Positions 17,128 to 25,229 of a stretch of DNA of 39,902 nt are shown piece by piece. The stretch comes from Robertmurraya massiliosenegalensis JC6 (lineage in GTDB: Bacteria > Bacillota > Bacilli > Bacillales > Cytobacillaceae), in contig NZ_HE978512.1 of NCBI RefSeq assembly GCF_000311725.1, positions 1 through 39,902 of the forward strand, read 5' to 3'. Within the stretch, counting starts at the first letter, position 1. Every line of letters begins with the position of its first letter. The notes beneath the pieces are model-generated. The model saw only the letters and a list, made by a program, of their open reading frames with translations. It was not told the DNA's origin and did no database searches. Position numbers and translations under genes: made by a program.

Positions 17128-18075
17128 TTACTTCTTCCACTCAATAATGCCCTTTTTTTCCTCATTAACTTCTAACTTAAAAACATCAGGTCTAGCGTAA
17201 TGACCAACTACGTCAAAATCGAATTGGCTATAGGCAATTTGTTTTAAATCGAGGTCTGCAAGAATAATTTCTTCCTTTCCCCAAACAGGTTCAGCCACAT
17301 AATCTCCAAGCGGTCCCACAATCGTACTCCCTCCGTTAGACATGACTTCTGGAGCGGAGTCCAAATCACCATAACAAGCTAAATCTGTTGGATACATTTC
17401 CTTAGTTACGAATTGATTACATGATAAAACAAAGCATCTACCCTCCATCGCAATGTGGCGAATAGTAGACTGCCAAGATTCCCTTGCATCTGCAGTTGGT
17501 GCAATATAGAGCTGAATTCCTTGAGCATACATCGCAGCTCTAGCTAAAGGCATATAGTTCTCCCAACATATTAGTGCACCAATTTTTCCATATGGAGTTT
17601 TGAATACAGGCAAAGTGCTCCCATCACCTTCACCCCAAACAATTCGCTCAGCAGCAGTTGGTTTTAATTTGCGATGTTTACCCATGAGAGAACCATCAGG
17701 TCCAATAAAAATTACCGAACAGTATAGTGTGCCTCCACTATATTCTTGATCTCGTTCAGTTACACCCATTATAAGGTATACTCCCGCTTCTCGGGCTGCT
17801 TCCCCAAGTTGTTCCGTTTCCTCTCCAGGAACAGTTATTGAGTTCTCCCAATATCTGTACCAGTCTTTCCTACCCTCTTCCGTTCGGTTTCCTATTACTG
17901 TACCAAAAGATAACCCTCTAGGGTAAGCTGGAATAAAAGCCTCAGGAAATACGACAATTTGAGCACCACTTTCCCCAGCACTTTTTATTAAACTGACTGC
18001 TTTTTCAATAGTAGCATCACGGTTCATAATTATCGGTGCTGCCTGAATAACTGCAACTCTTACACTTTCATTCAT
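17128..18075 (-). CDS. Nitrilase (carbon-nitrogen hydrolase)
   Basis: A protein of 315 residues starting at the ATG 5 bases after AGGAGGG; a longer start at 18108 is less likely. The catalytic triad of branch 1 nitrilases is clear: Glu in VVFPEAFIPAYPRG (near 45), Lys in HRKLKPTAAERIVWG (near 130) and Cys in ALICWENYMPLAR (near 163). APTADARESW follows, as in true nitrilases. It should hydrolyse a nitrile to a carboxylic acid and ammonia in the cytoplasm. Neighbours include a BenE-type aromatic acid symporter, two aminotransferases and an amino acid decarboxylase, which hints at an aromatic or amine-derived nitrile, but the substrate cannot be fixed from sequence. Confidence 0.88.
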   Translation of the reverse strand: MNESVRVAVIQAAPIIMNRDATIEKAVSLIKSAGESGAQIVVFPEAFIPAYPRGLSFGTVIGNRTEEGRKDWYRYWENSITVPGEETEQLGEAAREAGVYLIMGVTERDQEYSGGTLYCSVIFIGPDGSLMGKHRKLKPTAAERIVWGEGDGSTLPVFKTPYGKIGALICWENYMPLARAAMYAQGIQLYIAPTADARESWQSTIRHIAMEGRCFVLSCNQFVTKEMYPTDLACYGDLDSAPEVMSNGGSTIVGPLGDYVAEPVWGKEEIILADLDLKQIAYSQFDFDVVGHYARPDVFKLEVNEEKKGIIEWKK

Positions 18076-18149
18076 AAAAAGCCCTCCTAATAGACAATCA
18101 GTCGTCATAGAACACGCAAAAGAGTTTTTAAAAAAATAGAATCGTCAAA

Positions 18150-18794
18150 CTATAAGCCAAATATTTTTACTGCAGAACTAGTACCTATCCTTGAAGCGCC
18201 CGTATCAACCATTAATTTTATATCATCCTGATTACGGACACCACCTGATGCTTTGACCCCTACCTTTGGCCCTACCACCTTTCTCATTAGGGATACATCT
18301 TCAGCAGTTGCTCCGTGCAAAGAAAATCCCGTTGATGTCTTAACATAGTCCGCACCAGCATTTACAGATATTTCACATGCTCGTATTTTTTCTTCATTAG
18401 TTAGAAGACACGCTTCAATAATAACTTTCACTAACGCCTTTCCTTTTGCAACTTTCACAACAGAACAAATATCCTTTTCCACTAAGGCATAATTTCGATC
18501 TTTTAATGCACCAATATTAATTACGGTATCAATTTCTGTAGCCCCATTTTCTATTGCATTTTTTGCCTCGAAAGCCTTAGTTTCTGGCGTGTTAGCTCCT
18601 AGTGGAAATCCTATAACCGTACACACATTCACATCAGATTCTTGTAATAACTTAGCTGATAAGCTAACCCAAACAGGATTTACACATACAGAAGCAAAAC
18701 CAAATTGCTTTGCTTCCATACATAAGCTGTAAATTTCCTTTTCGGTGGTATCCGGTAAAAGGAGGGTATGATCAATCAATTCTAAATAGTTCAT
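18150..18794 (-). CDS. deoC: Deoxyribose-phosphate aldolase
   Basis: About 214 residues of the DeoC/class I aldolase TIM barrel. DHTLL opens the protein and [16 protein letters not shown] is present. The Schiff-base lysine is in [11 protein letters not shown] near 150, and [10 protein letters not shown] holds the second essential lysine. It converts 2-deoxyribose 5-phosphate to glyceraldehyde 3-phosphate and acetaldehyde. I prefer the ATG at 18794, downstream of GGTGAG; an ATG at 18806 is possible. It lies 18 bases after the decarboxylase stop. The usual partners (nupC, pdp, deoR) are absent, so its place in an amine/nitrile operon is unusual. Confidence 0.9.
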   Translation of the reverse strand: MNYLELIDHTLLLPDTTEKEIYSLCMEAKQFGFASVCVNPVWVSLSAKLLQESDVNVCTVIGFPLGANTPETKAFEAKNAIENGATEIDTVINIGALKDRNYALVEKDICSVVKVAKGKALVKVIIEACLLTNEEKIRACEISVNAGADYVKTSTGFSLHGATAEDVSLMRKVVGPKVGVKASGGVRNQDDIKLMVDTGASRIGTSSAVKIFGL

Positions 18795-18812
18795 TTCACT
18801 CACCATTCCAAT

Positions 18813-20297
18813 CTATTTAATTGCTAAATGCTCTTTAATTACACGTAGTTGTTTTAGTTCAACATCTTCTGCCCCTTGTACAGGTAGACCAGCTTCGATA
18901 TTTTTTTGTGTATATACTAGGTTCTCCTGGGTAATTATTTCTCCCGGGATGAAGATAGGAATTCCAGGAGGGTAAACCATCACAAATTCTGCAATGATTC
19001 TTCCAACTGACTCTTCAAAAGGAATCACTTCTGTTTCGGAATAAAAAGCATCTCGTGGTGTAACCGCTAATGAGGGTATTTCAGGCAATAAAACCGAACT
19101 ATCGATATCTTTATTCACAAGATGTTTATACTCTTTTGATAGTTCCGTTAGAGCATGCAAGAGTGTTTCCAAATCATCTTGAGAATCCCCAGGAGTAATT
19201 ATACATAGAATGTTATACAAATCAGATAATTCTACTTCAATATTAAATCGATGTCGTAACCACTTTTCTACATGATACCCAGTAATTCCAAGCTCCTTAA
19301 CCGAAATAAGCAGCTTAGTTGGATCCATAGAAACAGCAGCACTAGAATCTAGTACTTCTTTTCCCATACAATATAAATGATCAATCTTATTAATTCTTAA
19401 ACGGGTTAAATCTGCTTTACGAATAGTTTCTTCAAGTAAAGCTTGCCCTTCAGTCGCTAAGGACTTTCTAGCAACATCTAGAGACGCCAATAATAAATAT
19501 GAGGTAGAAGTTGTAGTAAGCATACTTAAAACAGACTGTACTCTCTTAGGAGATACCAACTTTCCACGTAAGTTTAGTATTGAGCTTTGTGTAAGAGATC
19601 CCCCTAATTTATGAACACTTGTAGCTGCCAGGTCTGCACCCGCTTCCATAGCTGACAATGGCAAGTCATGATGAAAATGAATATGAGCACCATGTGCTTC
19701 GTCAACAAGTACCGGAATACCCCTTGAATGTGCAATATTTACGATTTTCCTTAGGTCTCCCGATACACCATAATACGTTGGATTGATAACCAGAACTGCT
19801 TTAGTATCTGGATGAAGCTTTAATGCCCTATCAATAGAATCTGGTGTAATACCATGAGAGATTCCAAAGCTGGAATCTACTTCGGGATGAATAAAAATAG
19901 GAATTGCACCTGAGAAAACAATGGCACTCATAATTGATTTATGAACATTTCTAGGAACTAGAATTTTATCCCCAGGTTCACATACAGACATAATCATAGC
20001 CATAATAGCTCCACTTGTTCCCTGGACTGAAAAGAAAGTATAATCTGCCCCGAAAGCTTTAGCAGCTAATGTTTGAGATTGTTTAATTATCCCTTTTGGC
20101 AGATGTAAATCATCTAGAGGTCCTATATTAATTAAATCGATTGATAATGCATTATCTCCTATAAATTCCCTAAACTCAGGTGCCATACCATTACCTTTTT
20201 TATGTCCAGGAATATGAAATTGGATGGGATTATTTTCCGCATGTTTTACTAAGGCTGTAAATAATGGAGTATTAAATTGGGTATCCAATTTTCTCAC
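18813..20297 (-). CDS. PLP-dependent Orn/Lys/Arg decarboxylase
   Basis: A 494-residue fold-type I PLP enzyme of the Orn/Lys/Arg decarboxylase family. NTPLFTALVKHA and FHIPGHKKGNG mark the N-terminus, and the aspartate and the PLP lysine lie in VLVDEAHGAH and TSVHKLGGS (about 235). The C-terminal domain carries MVYPPGIPIFIPGE. It lacks the N-terminal wing domain of the inducible CadA/SpeC enzymes and resembles Bacillus SpeA/YaaO. The start is a GTG without a clear ribosome binding site of its own; it lies inside the hemQ relic frame, so translation may be coupled to that 40-codon frame. The product would be an amine such as agmatine or cadaverine. Confidence 0.85.
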   Translation of the reverse strand: MRKLDTQFNTPLFTALVKHAENNPIQFHIPGHKKGNGMAPEFREFIGDNALSIDLINIGPLDDLHLPKGIIKQSQTLAAKAFGADYTFFSVQGTSGAIMAMIMSVCEPGDKILVPRNVHKSIMSAIVFSGAIPIFIHPEVDSSFGISHGITPDSIDRALKLHPDTKAVLVINPTYYGVSGDLRKIVNIAHSRGIPVLVDEAHGAHIHFHHDLPLSAMEAGADLAATSVHKLGGSLTQSSILNLRGKLVSPKRVQSVLSMLTTTSTSYLLLASLDVARKSLATEGQALLEETIRKADLTRLRINKIDHLYCMGKEVLDSSAAVSMDPTKLLISVKELGITGYHVEKWLRHRFNIEVELSDLYNILCIITPGDSQDDLETLLHALTELSKEYKHLVNKDIDSSVLLPEIPSLAVTPRDAFYSETEVIPFEESVGRIIAEFVMVYPPGIPIFIPGEIITQENLVYTQKNIEAGLPVQGAEDVELKQLRVIKEHLAIK

Positions 20298-20394
20298 GTT
20301 GATGGTCGGTTAAAGCCTTCCAACTTTTCCAATCAATTTTTCTAAAATCGATTAGACTGTACCATCCTTCTAGTGTTTCTGTTGCATTAGACAT
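20272..20394 (-). pseudogene. hemQ: 5' relic of hemQ (coproheme decarboxylase)
   Basis: A 40-codon frame starts MSNATETLEGWYSLIDFRK and continues IDWKSWKALTDHQREKI, which is the N-terminus of Firmicutes HemQ (chlorite dismutase-family coproheme decarboxylase; usually about 250 residues). After REKI it reads GYPI and stops, because it runs out of frame into the decarboxylase gene. An AGAGGGAG ribosome binding site lies inside the end of the preceding aminotransferase gene. It ends 26 bases inside the decarboxylase frame. I infer a deletion that fused the start of hemQ to the decarboxylase. It may now act only as a leader frame for coupled translation. Confidence 0.7.
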
Positions 20395-20398
20395 TATA

Positions 20399-21700
20399 TT
20401 AAACTCCCTCTTTTAATAGATCTTGTATACCTTGGTGAATGAATTCAAAAAGTTCCTCTAAGTACTCTTCTTCAACCGAAGAAAAGGCTATTCGTAAATC
20501 TGTAGAATTTATTGATACAGTACCTACTCCATACTCATTTAATAAATGAATTCTTAATTCCTCCGCATTAACTTTTAAAAGTTTTAGGCACATAAAATAA
20601 CCTGAGTTAAAGGGATAAAAATTCCAACTCCGCTTATATCTTTCTCTTCTTACAATTTCCTTTACACGTTTCGCTCTTTTCTTCATAACATTATATTTTT
20701 CGAGTTTTTCTTTTTCAAACTCACTAGATTGTAATGAATGTAAAATTATCGTCTGAGAAAGATGGGAACTACTAGAAATAGTCCCACGTATTAGACCTTT
20801 GGTTTTTTGCTCTAATGCTTCAAGAATAGTCTTATTTTCTGCTGCAAAGGTTATAAACCCTACACGTAAACCCCAAACATAATTTTCCTTAGTTGCCCCG
20901 TCAATTTTTATAGTCAATATCCTAGGGTGCAAACCAGCTATTTTTCCAAAAAGAGACTCCTGAATAGAGTTTTCATAAAATAGTCCAAAGTATGCATCAT
21001 CTAGAATCAAGACTATATTTATACCAGCATTTGCGCCTTCTAATAGTGCTGAAATAATTCCTTCGACTTCCCTACCATAAGGAGTATAACCAGTAGGGTT
21101 ATTAGGAAAATTAAGAACCACTACTGCCTTGCCAGAATCCTTTTGTCCCATTACGCATTGTCTAAAAGCCGAAATATGAAACTCATCATCTTCATTAAAT
21201 AGTGGAAAGGTTTTAAGTACTCCTCCCCTTCGGATATGAAATATAGTTTGGTAATTTCCCCAATACTTATCTGGCACAATAATGGAATCATTTTGATCTA
21301 CGAACATATCTGCTGTTGTACTTAAACCATGTGTAAGCGCATTGGTGACAATTGGATCTCCCATCGTTTTACTTTGTAAAGATGGATTTTCCCTTAGGAG
21401 CTTTTTCTTCCATTCATTACGTAATTTCTGTTTTCCTGAAGGTGGTGCATATGGATATATATCTTCAGGTGAGTAGTCATTTAGATTCTTTTGTATATGT
21501 TTAAAATGCATAGGATGTTTTTTATCTGTAGCTATTCCAATAGTCGCATTAAATCGAGTAGCCAATTTGCTGGCTTCAGCACTCTGACTTAAAATACCCT
21601 TTGGATAATACAAATTTCTACCTAATTCAGATAACATTTGATAAACATTAGGGTTATATTTGAGAATGGTTTCATTTAATTGTCTTGCTATCTCATTCAT
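20399..21700 (-). CDS. Class I/II PLP aminotransferase
   Basis: A 433-residue fold-type I aminotransferase. Visible markers are NFPNNPTGYTPYG near 205-217, the PLP-contacting Asp in VLILDDAYFGL near 243, and the Schiff-base lysine, probably in DGATKENYVWGLRVGF near 280. The sequence is unlike standard AspC or HisC: an N-terminal stretch of about 40 residues precedes the core and IRRGG lies before the central strand. The amino donor is unknown. It overlaps the end of hisC by 8 bases (coupled) and precedes the hemQ relic and the decarboxylase, so it belongs to one operon. Confidence 0.8.
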   Translation of the reverse strand: MNEIARQLNETILKYNPNVYQMLSELGRNLYYPKGILSQSAEASKLATRFNATIGIATDKKHPMHFKHIQKNLNDYSPEDIYPYAPPSGKQKLRNEWKKKLLRENPSLQSKTMGDPIVTNALTHGLSTTADMFVDQNDSIIVPDKYWGNYQTIFHIRRGGVLKTFPLFNEDDEFHISAFRQCVMGQKDSGKAVVVLNFPNNPTGYTPYGREVEGIISALLEGANAGINIVLILDDAYFGLFYENSIQESLFGKIAGLHPRILTIKIDGATKENYVWGLRVGFITFAAENKTILEALEQKTKGLIRGTISSSSHLSQTIILHSLQSSEFEKEKLEKYNVMKKRAKRVKEIVRRERYKRSWNFYPFNSGYFMCLKLLKVNAEELRIHLLNEYGVGTVSINSTDLRIAFSSVEEEYLEELFEFIHQGIQDLLKEGV

Positions 21701-22838
21701 ATACTATCTCCCCTGATGCTTTTTCCAACTTCTGCAAAATACGACAAACTGCTTCTATCAAGATTTCATTTTCCTCTCTTGTACCTATAGAGATACGAAG
21801 ATAATTAGGAATCCCCCAAATTTCACCATGCCGTACGATTACTCCGTTTAAAAGAAGTTGTTCATATACTTCTCTCGCATTAGATCCAAAATCAACGAGT
21901 ATGAAGTTACTCATACTTTCCACATACCTTAATCCTTGTTCACTTAGTGCTTTATATAATTGCTCTCGACCAGATGAATTAACTTCAATTGATTCGTAGA
22001 CATGCTCGTTATCCGTTATTGCAGCAGTTGCTGCGGCAAGGGCTAAACTATTAACATTAAAAGGTTCTTTCACTCGAATAATATCTTGAATAATAGATTC
22101 ATTTGCTACACCAAAACCAACTCTCACACCAGCTAGTCCAAAAATTTTTGAAAATGTTTGCAATACAATAATGGGGTATCCATCGCGAACAAATTCTAAG
22201 CCAGCCGAATAATCTTGATTGGTGGCAAAGTGGCTATAGGCACTATCAAACACAACTAATATTGTTTTAGGGACTGAATTTAAGAGCTCTACTAACCTTA
22301 GTTTGGATAGATAAGTCCCCGTAGGATTATTAGGAGAACATATATATATCAATTTCGTATTTTCAGTAATTGCTGTGAGAATAGAATCTAAACTAAATTG
22401 GAAATTTTCATCAAGGGGAACATGAATGACTTTAGCACCCATTAAATGTGCACCAAATTCATACTCACTAAAAGATGGGAATGGTACTATAATTTCATCT
22501 CCCTCTTCTAGAAAAGTTTCAGATATGAGAGTAATTAACTCATCTGCCCCATTGGTTACTATTAATTGATTTGAAGAGATTGAAAGATTGTTAGCGATGG
22601 CACTTTTCAAATCCGCTCCATGCGCATCGGGGTATCGATTAAGACCAAATAATATGTTTCTAATTGCTTCAACAGCCTTTGGTGAAGGACCTAAGGGGTT
22701 TTCGTTCGAAGCTAATTTGATTACTTTGTCTATTCCTAATTCTTGCTGTACTTCCCACAAAGGCTTGCCTGGTGTATATGGTATAATTCGATCCAGTACT
22801 TTTCTCTTCTTAATTCCATTACCGTTACTCACCTTCAA
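21693..22838 (-). CDS. hisC: Histidinol-phosphate-type aminotransferase (HisC2-like)
   Basis: A 381-residue fold-type I aminotransferase of the HisC/aromatic family. The order is LASNENPLGPSPKAVEAI near 40-57, NGADELI, SPNNPTGTYL near 165, FDSAYSHFA and the PLP lysine motif TFSKIFGLAGVRVGFG near 230. HisC enzymes convert imidazole-acetol phosphate to histidinol phosphate, and many also act on tyrosine or phenylalanine. No his genes surround it, so an aromatic aminotransferase role in the nitrilase operon is as likely as histidine synthesis. The start is TTG, 6 bases after GGAG. It is the first gene of the leftward operon; a Rex/Fnr-type palindrome lies about 75 bases upstream. Confidence 0.82.
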   Translation of the reverse strand: MKVSNGNGIKKRKVLDRIIPYTPGKPLWEVQQELGIDKVIKLASNENPLGPSPKAVEAIRNILFGLNRYPDAHGADLKSAIANNLSISSNQLIVTNGADELITLISETFLEEGDEIIVPFPSFSEYEFGAHLMGAKVIHVPLDENFQFSLDSILTAITENTKLIYICSPNNPTGTYLSKLRLVELLNSVPKTILVVFDSAYSHFATNQDYSAGLEFVRDGYPIIVLQTFSKIFGLAGVRVGFGVANESIIQDIIRVKEPFNVNSLALAAATAAITDNEHVYESIEVNSSGREQLYKALSEQGLRYVESMSNFILVDFGSNAREVYEQLLLNGVIVRHGEIWGIPNYLRISIGTREENEILIEAVCRILQKLEKASGEIVYE

Positions 22839-22909
22839 ATCATCTCCAATCAGGTACTTTCTTAAAAGTCTGTAAAAAGTTTGTGAAAAAAGTAATATTA
22901 TTATTATTA

Positions 22910-22927
22910 TTGTGAATCAATTCACAC
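22910..22927. promoter_or_regulatory. Rex/Fnr-type operator upstream of hisC operon
   Basis: TTGTGAATCAATTCACAC contains a perfect TGTGA-N6-TCACA (Fnr/Crp type) and fits the Rex consensus TTGTGAA-N4-TTCACAA except for the last base. On the minus strand it overlaps a possible -35 (TTGATT) followed, 17 bases on, by TATTAC, with an AAT trinucleotide tract in between. Binding would be expected to repress. Confidence 0.6.
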
Positions 22928-23033
22928 AATTAACCATAATCTTGTTATTAAACCCATTTCTATCATAAAGAATTTTAACTTTTTTTAATCATCCACTTCA
23001 GCGGTTTTTTTCCCACCCAATTAAGAAAAAAAA

Positions 23034-23061
23034 GAGAACCTTGAAGTAAATCAAGATTCTC
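23034..23061 (-). terminator. Terminator of the MocR gene
   Basis: On the minus strand GAGAATCTTGA / TCAAGGTTCTC with a 6-base loop is followed by eight T, a few bases after the MocR stop. Confidence 0.8.
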
Positions 23062-23064
23062 CAC

Positions 23065-24498
23065 TTATCTTGTAGAATTTAATGCCTCAGCAAACCTTTT
23101 TATCCCATTATGAATTGTTTCCTCATTCTCACGAGCAAAAGTAAATCGAACATAACTTTTTCTCGAACCCATCGTAGACCCAGGAACGTAAATTACCCCT
23201 TTCTTAATCGAGTTTTCTAATAGTTTCATTTCATCTACATCTCTCTTTATTCTACACCATATATGGATACCGCCTTCAGGAATGGCGAATTCTACCTGGT
23301 CATTCAAAAAATATTTAAGGCTTGTGACAATTTGATTTCGCCGTTTTTCTAATTCCTTTACTAGTTCTTTGATATGATTATTAAAAAATTCTGATTCAAT
23401 AAAGTCATTAGCAATCCATTGGGTGAAACTAGCATGTCCGAAGTCAATTTGTTGTTTGGCATCTGATAACCTTTCAATCACCGATTTTGGTCCAATTATC
23501 CAGCCGATTCTAAGACCAGAAGCAACGACTTTGGATAATGAACTAATATATAGAACATTTCCGTGAACATCCAATGATTTTAATGTTGGAATAGCCTCTC
23601 CTTTAAAAGACGTTAAACTGTAGGGATCGTCTTCAACTACTGGAATTCCATGTTCAGAAGAAATTTCTAATATTGTTTTAAGCTGGCTTTCTTTTAACAA
23701 AGTACCTGTTGGATTTTGAAAAGCCGGATTTAGAAATATCATTCTAATACGATGTTTCTTATGTAGTTCTAACAACTCGTTAGGGTCCACACCATTTTGA
23801 TTAACAGGTAAAAAATATGTTTTTAGCCCTGCCGATTTAAAAATGGGTAAATTATAATGATAGGAAGGGTCTTCAATAACCACTGAATCACCAGGCTTTA
23901 ATAAACATTGAACGACTAAATGTAATGCTTGTTGAGCTCCTGATGTAATAAGAATGGATGAAGGATTTGTATCTATATTCCGGAAGTTCTCCACATGCCT
24001 TGTAATTGTTTTTCTTAAAATTGAATTACCTTGAGGATGGTCGTACCCAAGTCTCCCAATAAAAGAGCGAGTAGATGTAATTTCCCTTAAAGACATCATA
24101 GGAAAAAGATCCTCTGATAATTCCCCACTTGCCAAATTAATTAATTTTTGCTCTTCCATCTCTTTACGTAATCTTTGTGTGACAGGTAAATTAGGTAAAA
24201 ACGAACCTGCTTCTATATATCTATTCCAGCTAGGAATACGTTTTTTTGTTATACCCCATATATCCTTACTAACAGTGGTGCCACTCCCTCGATTTCGTTG
24301 AATCAAACCATTTGACTCTAGTTCATCATAAGCGGACACAATCGTACTTCTATTTACATTAAGCTCCTTAGCTAAGTATCTCTCCGAGGGTAGTGGTTTA
24401 TCGGGTGGAAAGGTACCATCTGCAATTCCATTTTCAATGATTTCAGCAATTTGTCTATAGATTGGCTTTTTTGATTTCCTATCAAGATTCCATTCCAT
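23065..24498 (-). CDS. MocR/PdxR-type GntR regulator with aminotransferase domain
   Basis: A 477-residue fusion. Residues about 8-75 are a GntR winged helix (KPIYRQIAEIIENGIADG, then PLPSERYLAKELNVNRSTIVSAYDELESNGLI). The rest is a fold-type I aminotransferase-like effector domain, with NPAFQNPTGTLL near 250 and the PLP lysine in YISSLSKVVASGLRIGW near 320. MocR proteins sense PLP or a PLP-amino acid adduct and often control nearby vitamin B6, GABA or amine genes. Here it is next to the aminotransferase/decarboxylase operon on the same strand, so that operon is the likely target. It has its own terminator. No operator could be assigned. Confidence 0.87.
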   Translation of the reverse strand: MEWNLDRKSKKPIYRQIAEIIENGIADGTFPPDKPLPSERYLAKELNVNRSTIVSAYDELESNGLIQRNRGSGTTVSKDIWGITKKRIPSWNRYIEAGSFLPNLPVTQRLRKEMEEQKLINLASGELSEDLFPMMSLREITSTRSFIGRLGYDHPQGNSILRKTITRHVENFRNIDTNPSSILITSGAQQALHLVVQCLLKPGDSVVIEDPSYHYNLPIFKSAGLKTYFLPVNQNGVDPNELLELHKKHRIRMIFLNPAFQNPTGTLLKESQLKTILEISSEHGIPVVEDDPYSLTSFKGEAIPTLKSLDVHGNVLYISSLSKVVASGLRIGWIIGPKSVIERLSDAKQQIDFGHASFTQWIANDFIESEFFNNHIKELVKELEKRRNQIVTSLKYFLNDQVEFAIPEGGIHIWCRIKRDVDEMKLLENSIKKGVIYVPGSTMGSRKSYVRFTFARENEETIHNGIKRFAEALNSTR

Positions 24499-24699
24499 TT
24501 ATTTGCAGTCCTTTTATGAAAGTATTTTAGTAGTGCTCCCAAGTTATAGTGAAGCTTAGCTTAACACCTCTTCTGGCCAACATAACTTTGAGCCAAATCC
24601 CTAATTAAGGTGACTGTTGGCTTCTAATTTTTCTTTTTATTATTGGTTATTTATTACTCAAAAAACTAGTTAATCTATAATGGATATGCTTATATATCA

Positions 24700-24891
24700 T
24701 TAATTGAGATTTATGTACAAACCTAATGCAATTAAAGACAATAGTATAACCACTACATAAATTAGAGTTAGATTTGTTGTGTTTTTTCTAGTGGATTCGC
24801 TATATTTTTCATCACTCTTTCTTGTAATCATCAGGGTCCCGACCAAAGCTATAATTAGAATGACCAAGACCAAAACTATCGCAATATACAT
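24700..24891 (-). CDS. 63-residue two-span membrane protein
   Basis: It starts MYIAIVLVLVILIIALVGTL. Two hydrophobic helices (about 2-20 and 41-61) flank a polar loop (RKSDEKYSESTRKNTTN). AGGTGG precedes the ATG. I do not recognise the family. It lies divergently from qoxA, with about 340 bases between the starts, and could share regulation with it. Confidence 0.5.
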   Translation of the reverse strand: MYIAIVLVLVILIIALVGTLMITRKSDEKYSESTRKNTTNLTLIYVVVILLSLIALGLYINLN

Positions 24892-25115
24892 ACTCCACCT
24901 CTTTAAGCCAAATTTATAATAATTCTTTAACTTTTAATTATAAATTACATTCACAGTTTTTCACCGGTCCAATATTGAATATATATAACCAACCACTTTT
25001 TAAAATTCCCCTATTTCCTCTACTTCTAATCTGAAGAAAGGAAGTTAATCCTGGATTCTTGAACCTAGAGAGACAGCAATGCGTCCACAAATTTTTTTTT
25101 TACTTTTTGAATAAT

Positions 25116-25133
25116 TTGTGACATATTTCACAT
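25116..25133. promoter_or_regulatory. Rex/Fnr-type site 1 upstream of qoxA
   Basis: TTGTGACATATTTCACAT has a perfect TGTGA-N6-TCACA core. Its centre is about 48 bases upstream of the predicted start of transcription, a position where an activator could touch RNA polymerase. Confidence 0.6.
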
Positions 25134-25137
25134 TTTA

Positions 25138-25166
25138 TTGCCTTTTTATTTTTGTGTAATTATTAT
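25138..25166 (+). promoter_or_regulatory. qoxA sigma-A promoter
   Basis: TTGCCT (25138-25143), a 17-base spacer and TATTAT (25161-25166). It lies between the two palindromes and about 65 bases before the qoxA start. Confidence 0.55.
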
Positions 25167-25175
25167 AGAAACCAA

Positions 25176-25193
25176 TTGTGAATCAGTTAACAT
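25176..25193. promoter_or_regulatory. Rex/Fnr-type site 2 at the qoxA transcription start
   Basis: TTGTGAATCAGTTAACAT shares its first 10 bases with the hisC-operon operator and has a good left half-site with a weaker right one. It overlaps or follows the predicted transcription start, a classic repressor position. Confidence 0.5.
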
Positions 25194-25229
25194 TTAAACC
25201 CATTCTACTTTGCTTAAGGAAAGGAGCTT

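Noticed and set aside
17037-17165. Longer start giving a 106-residue protein upstream of the 63-residue membrane gene
   Set aside because: It overlaps the nitrilase 3' end and the added residues are basic and non-conserved in appearance; a better-placed ATG follows AGTGGTGA.
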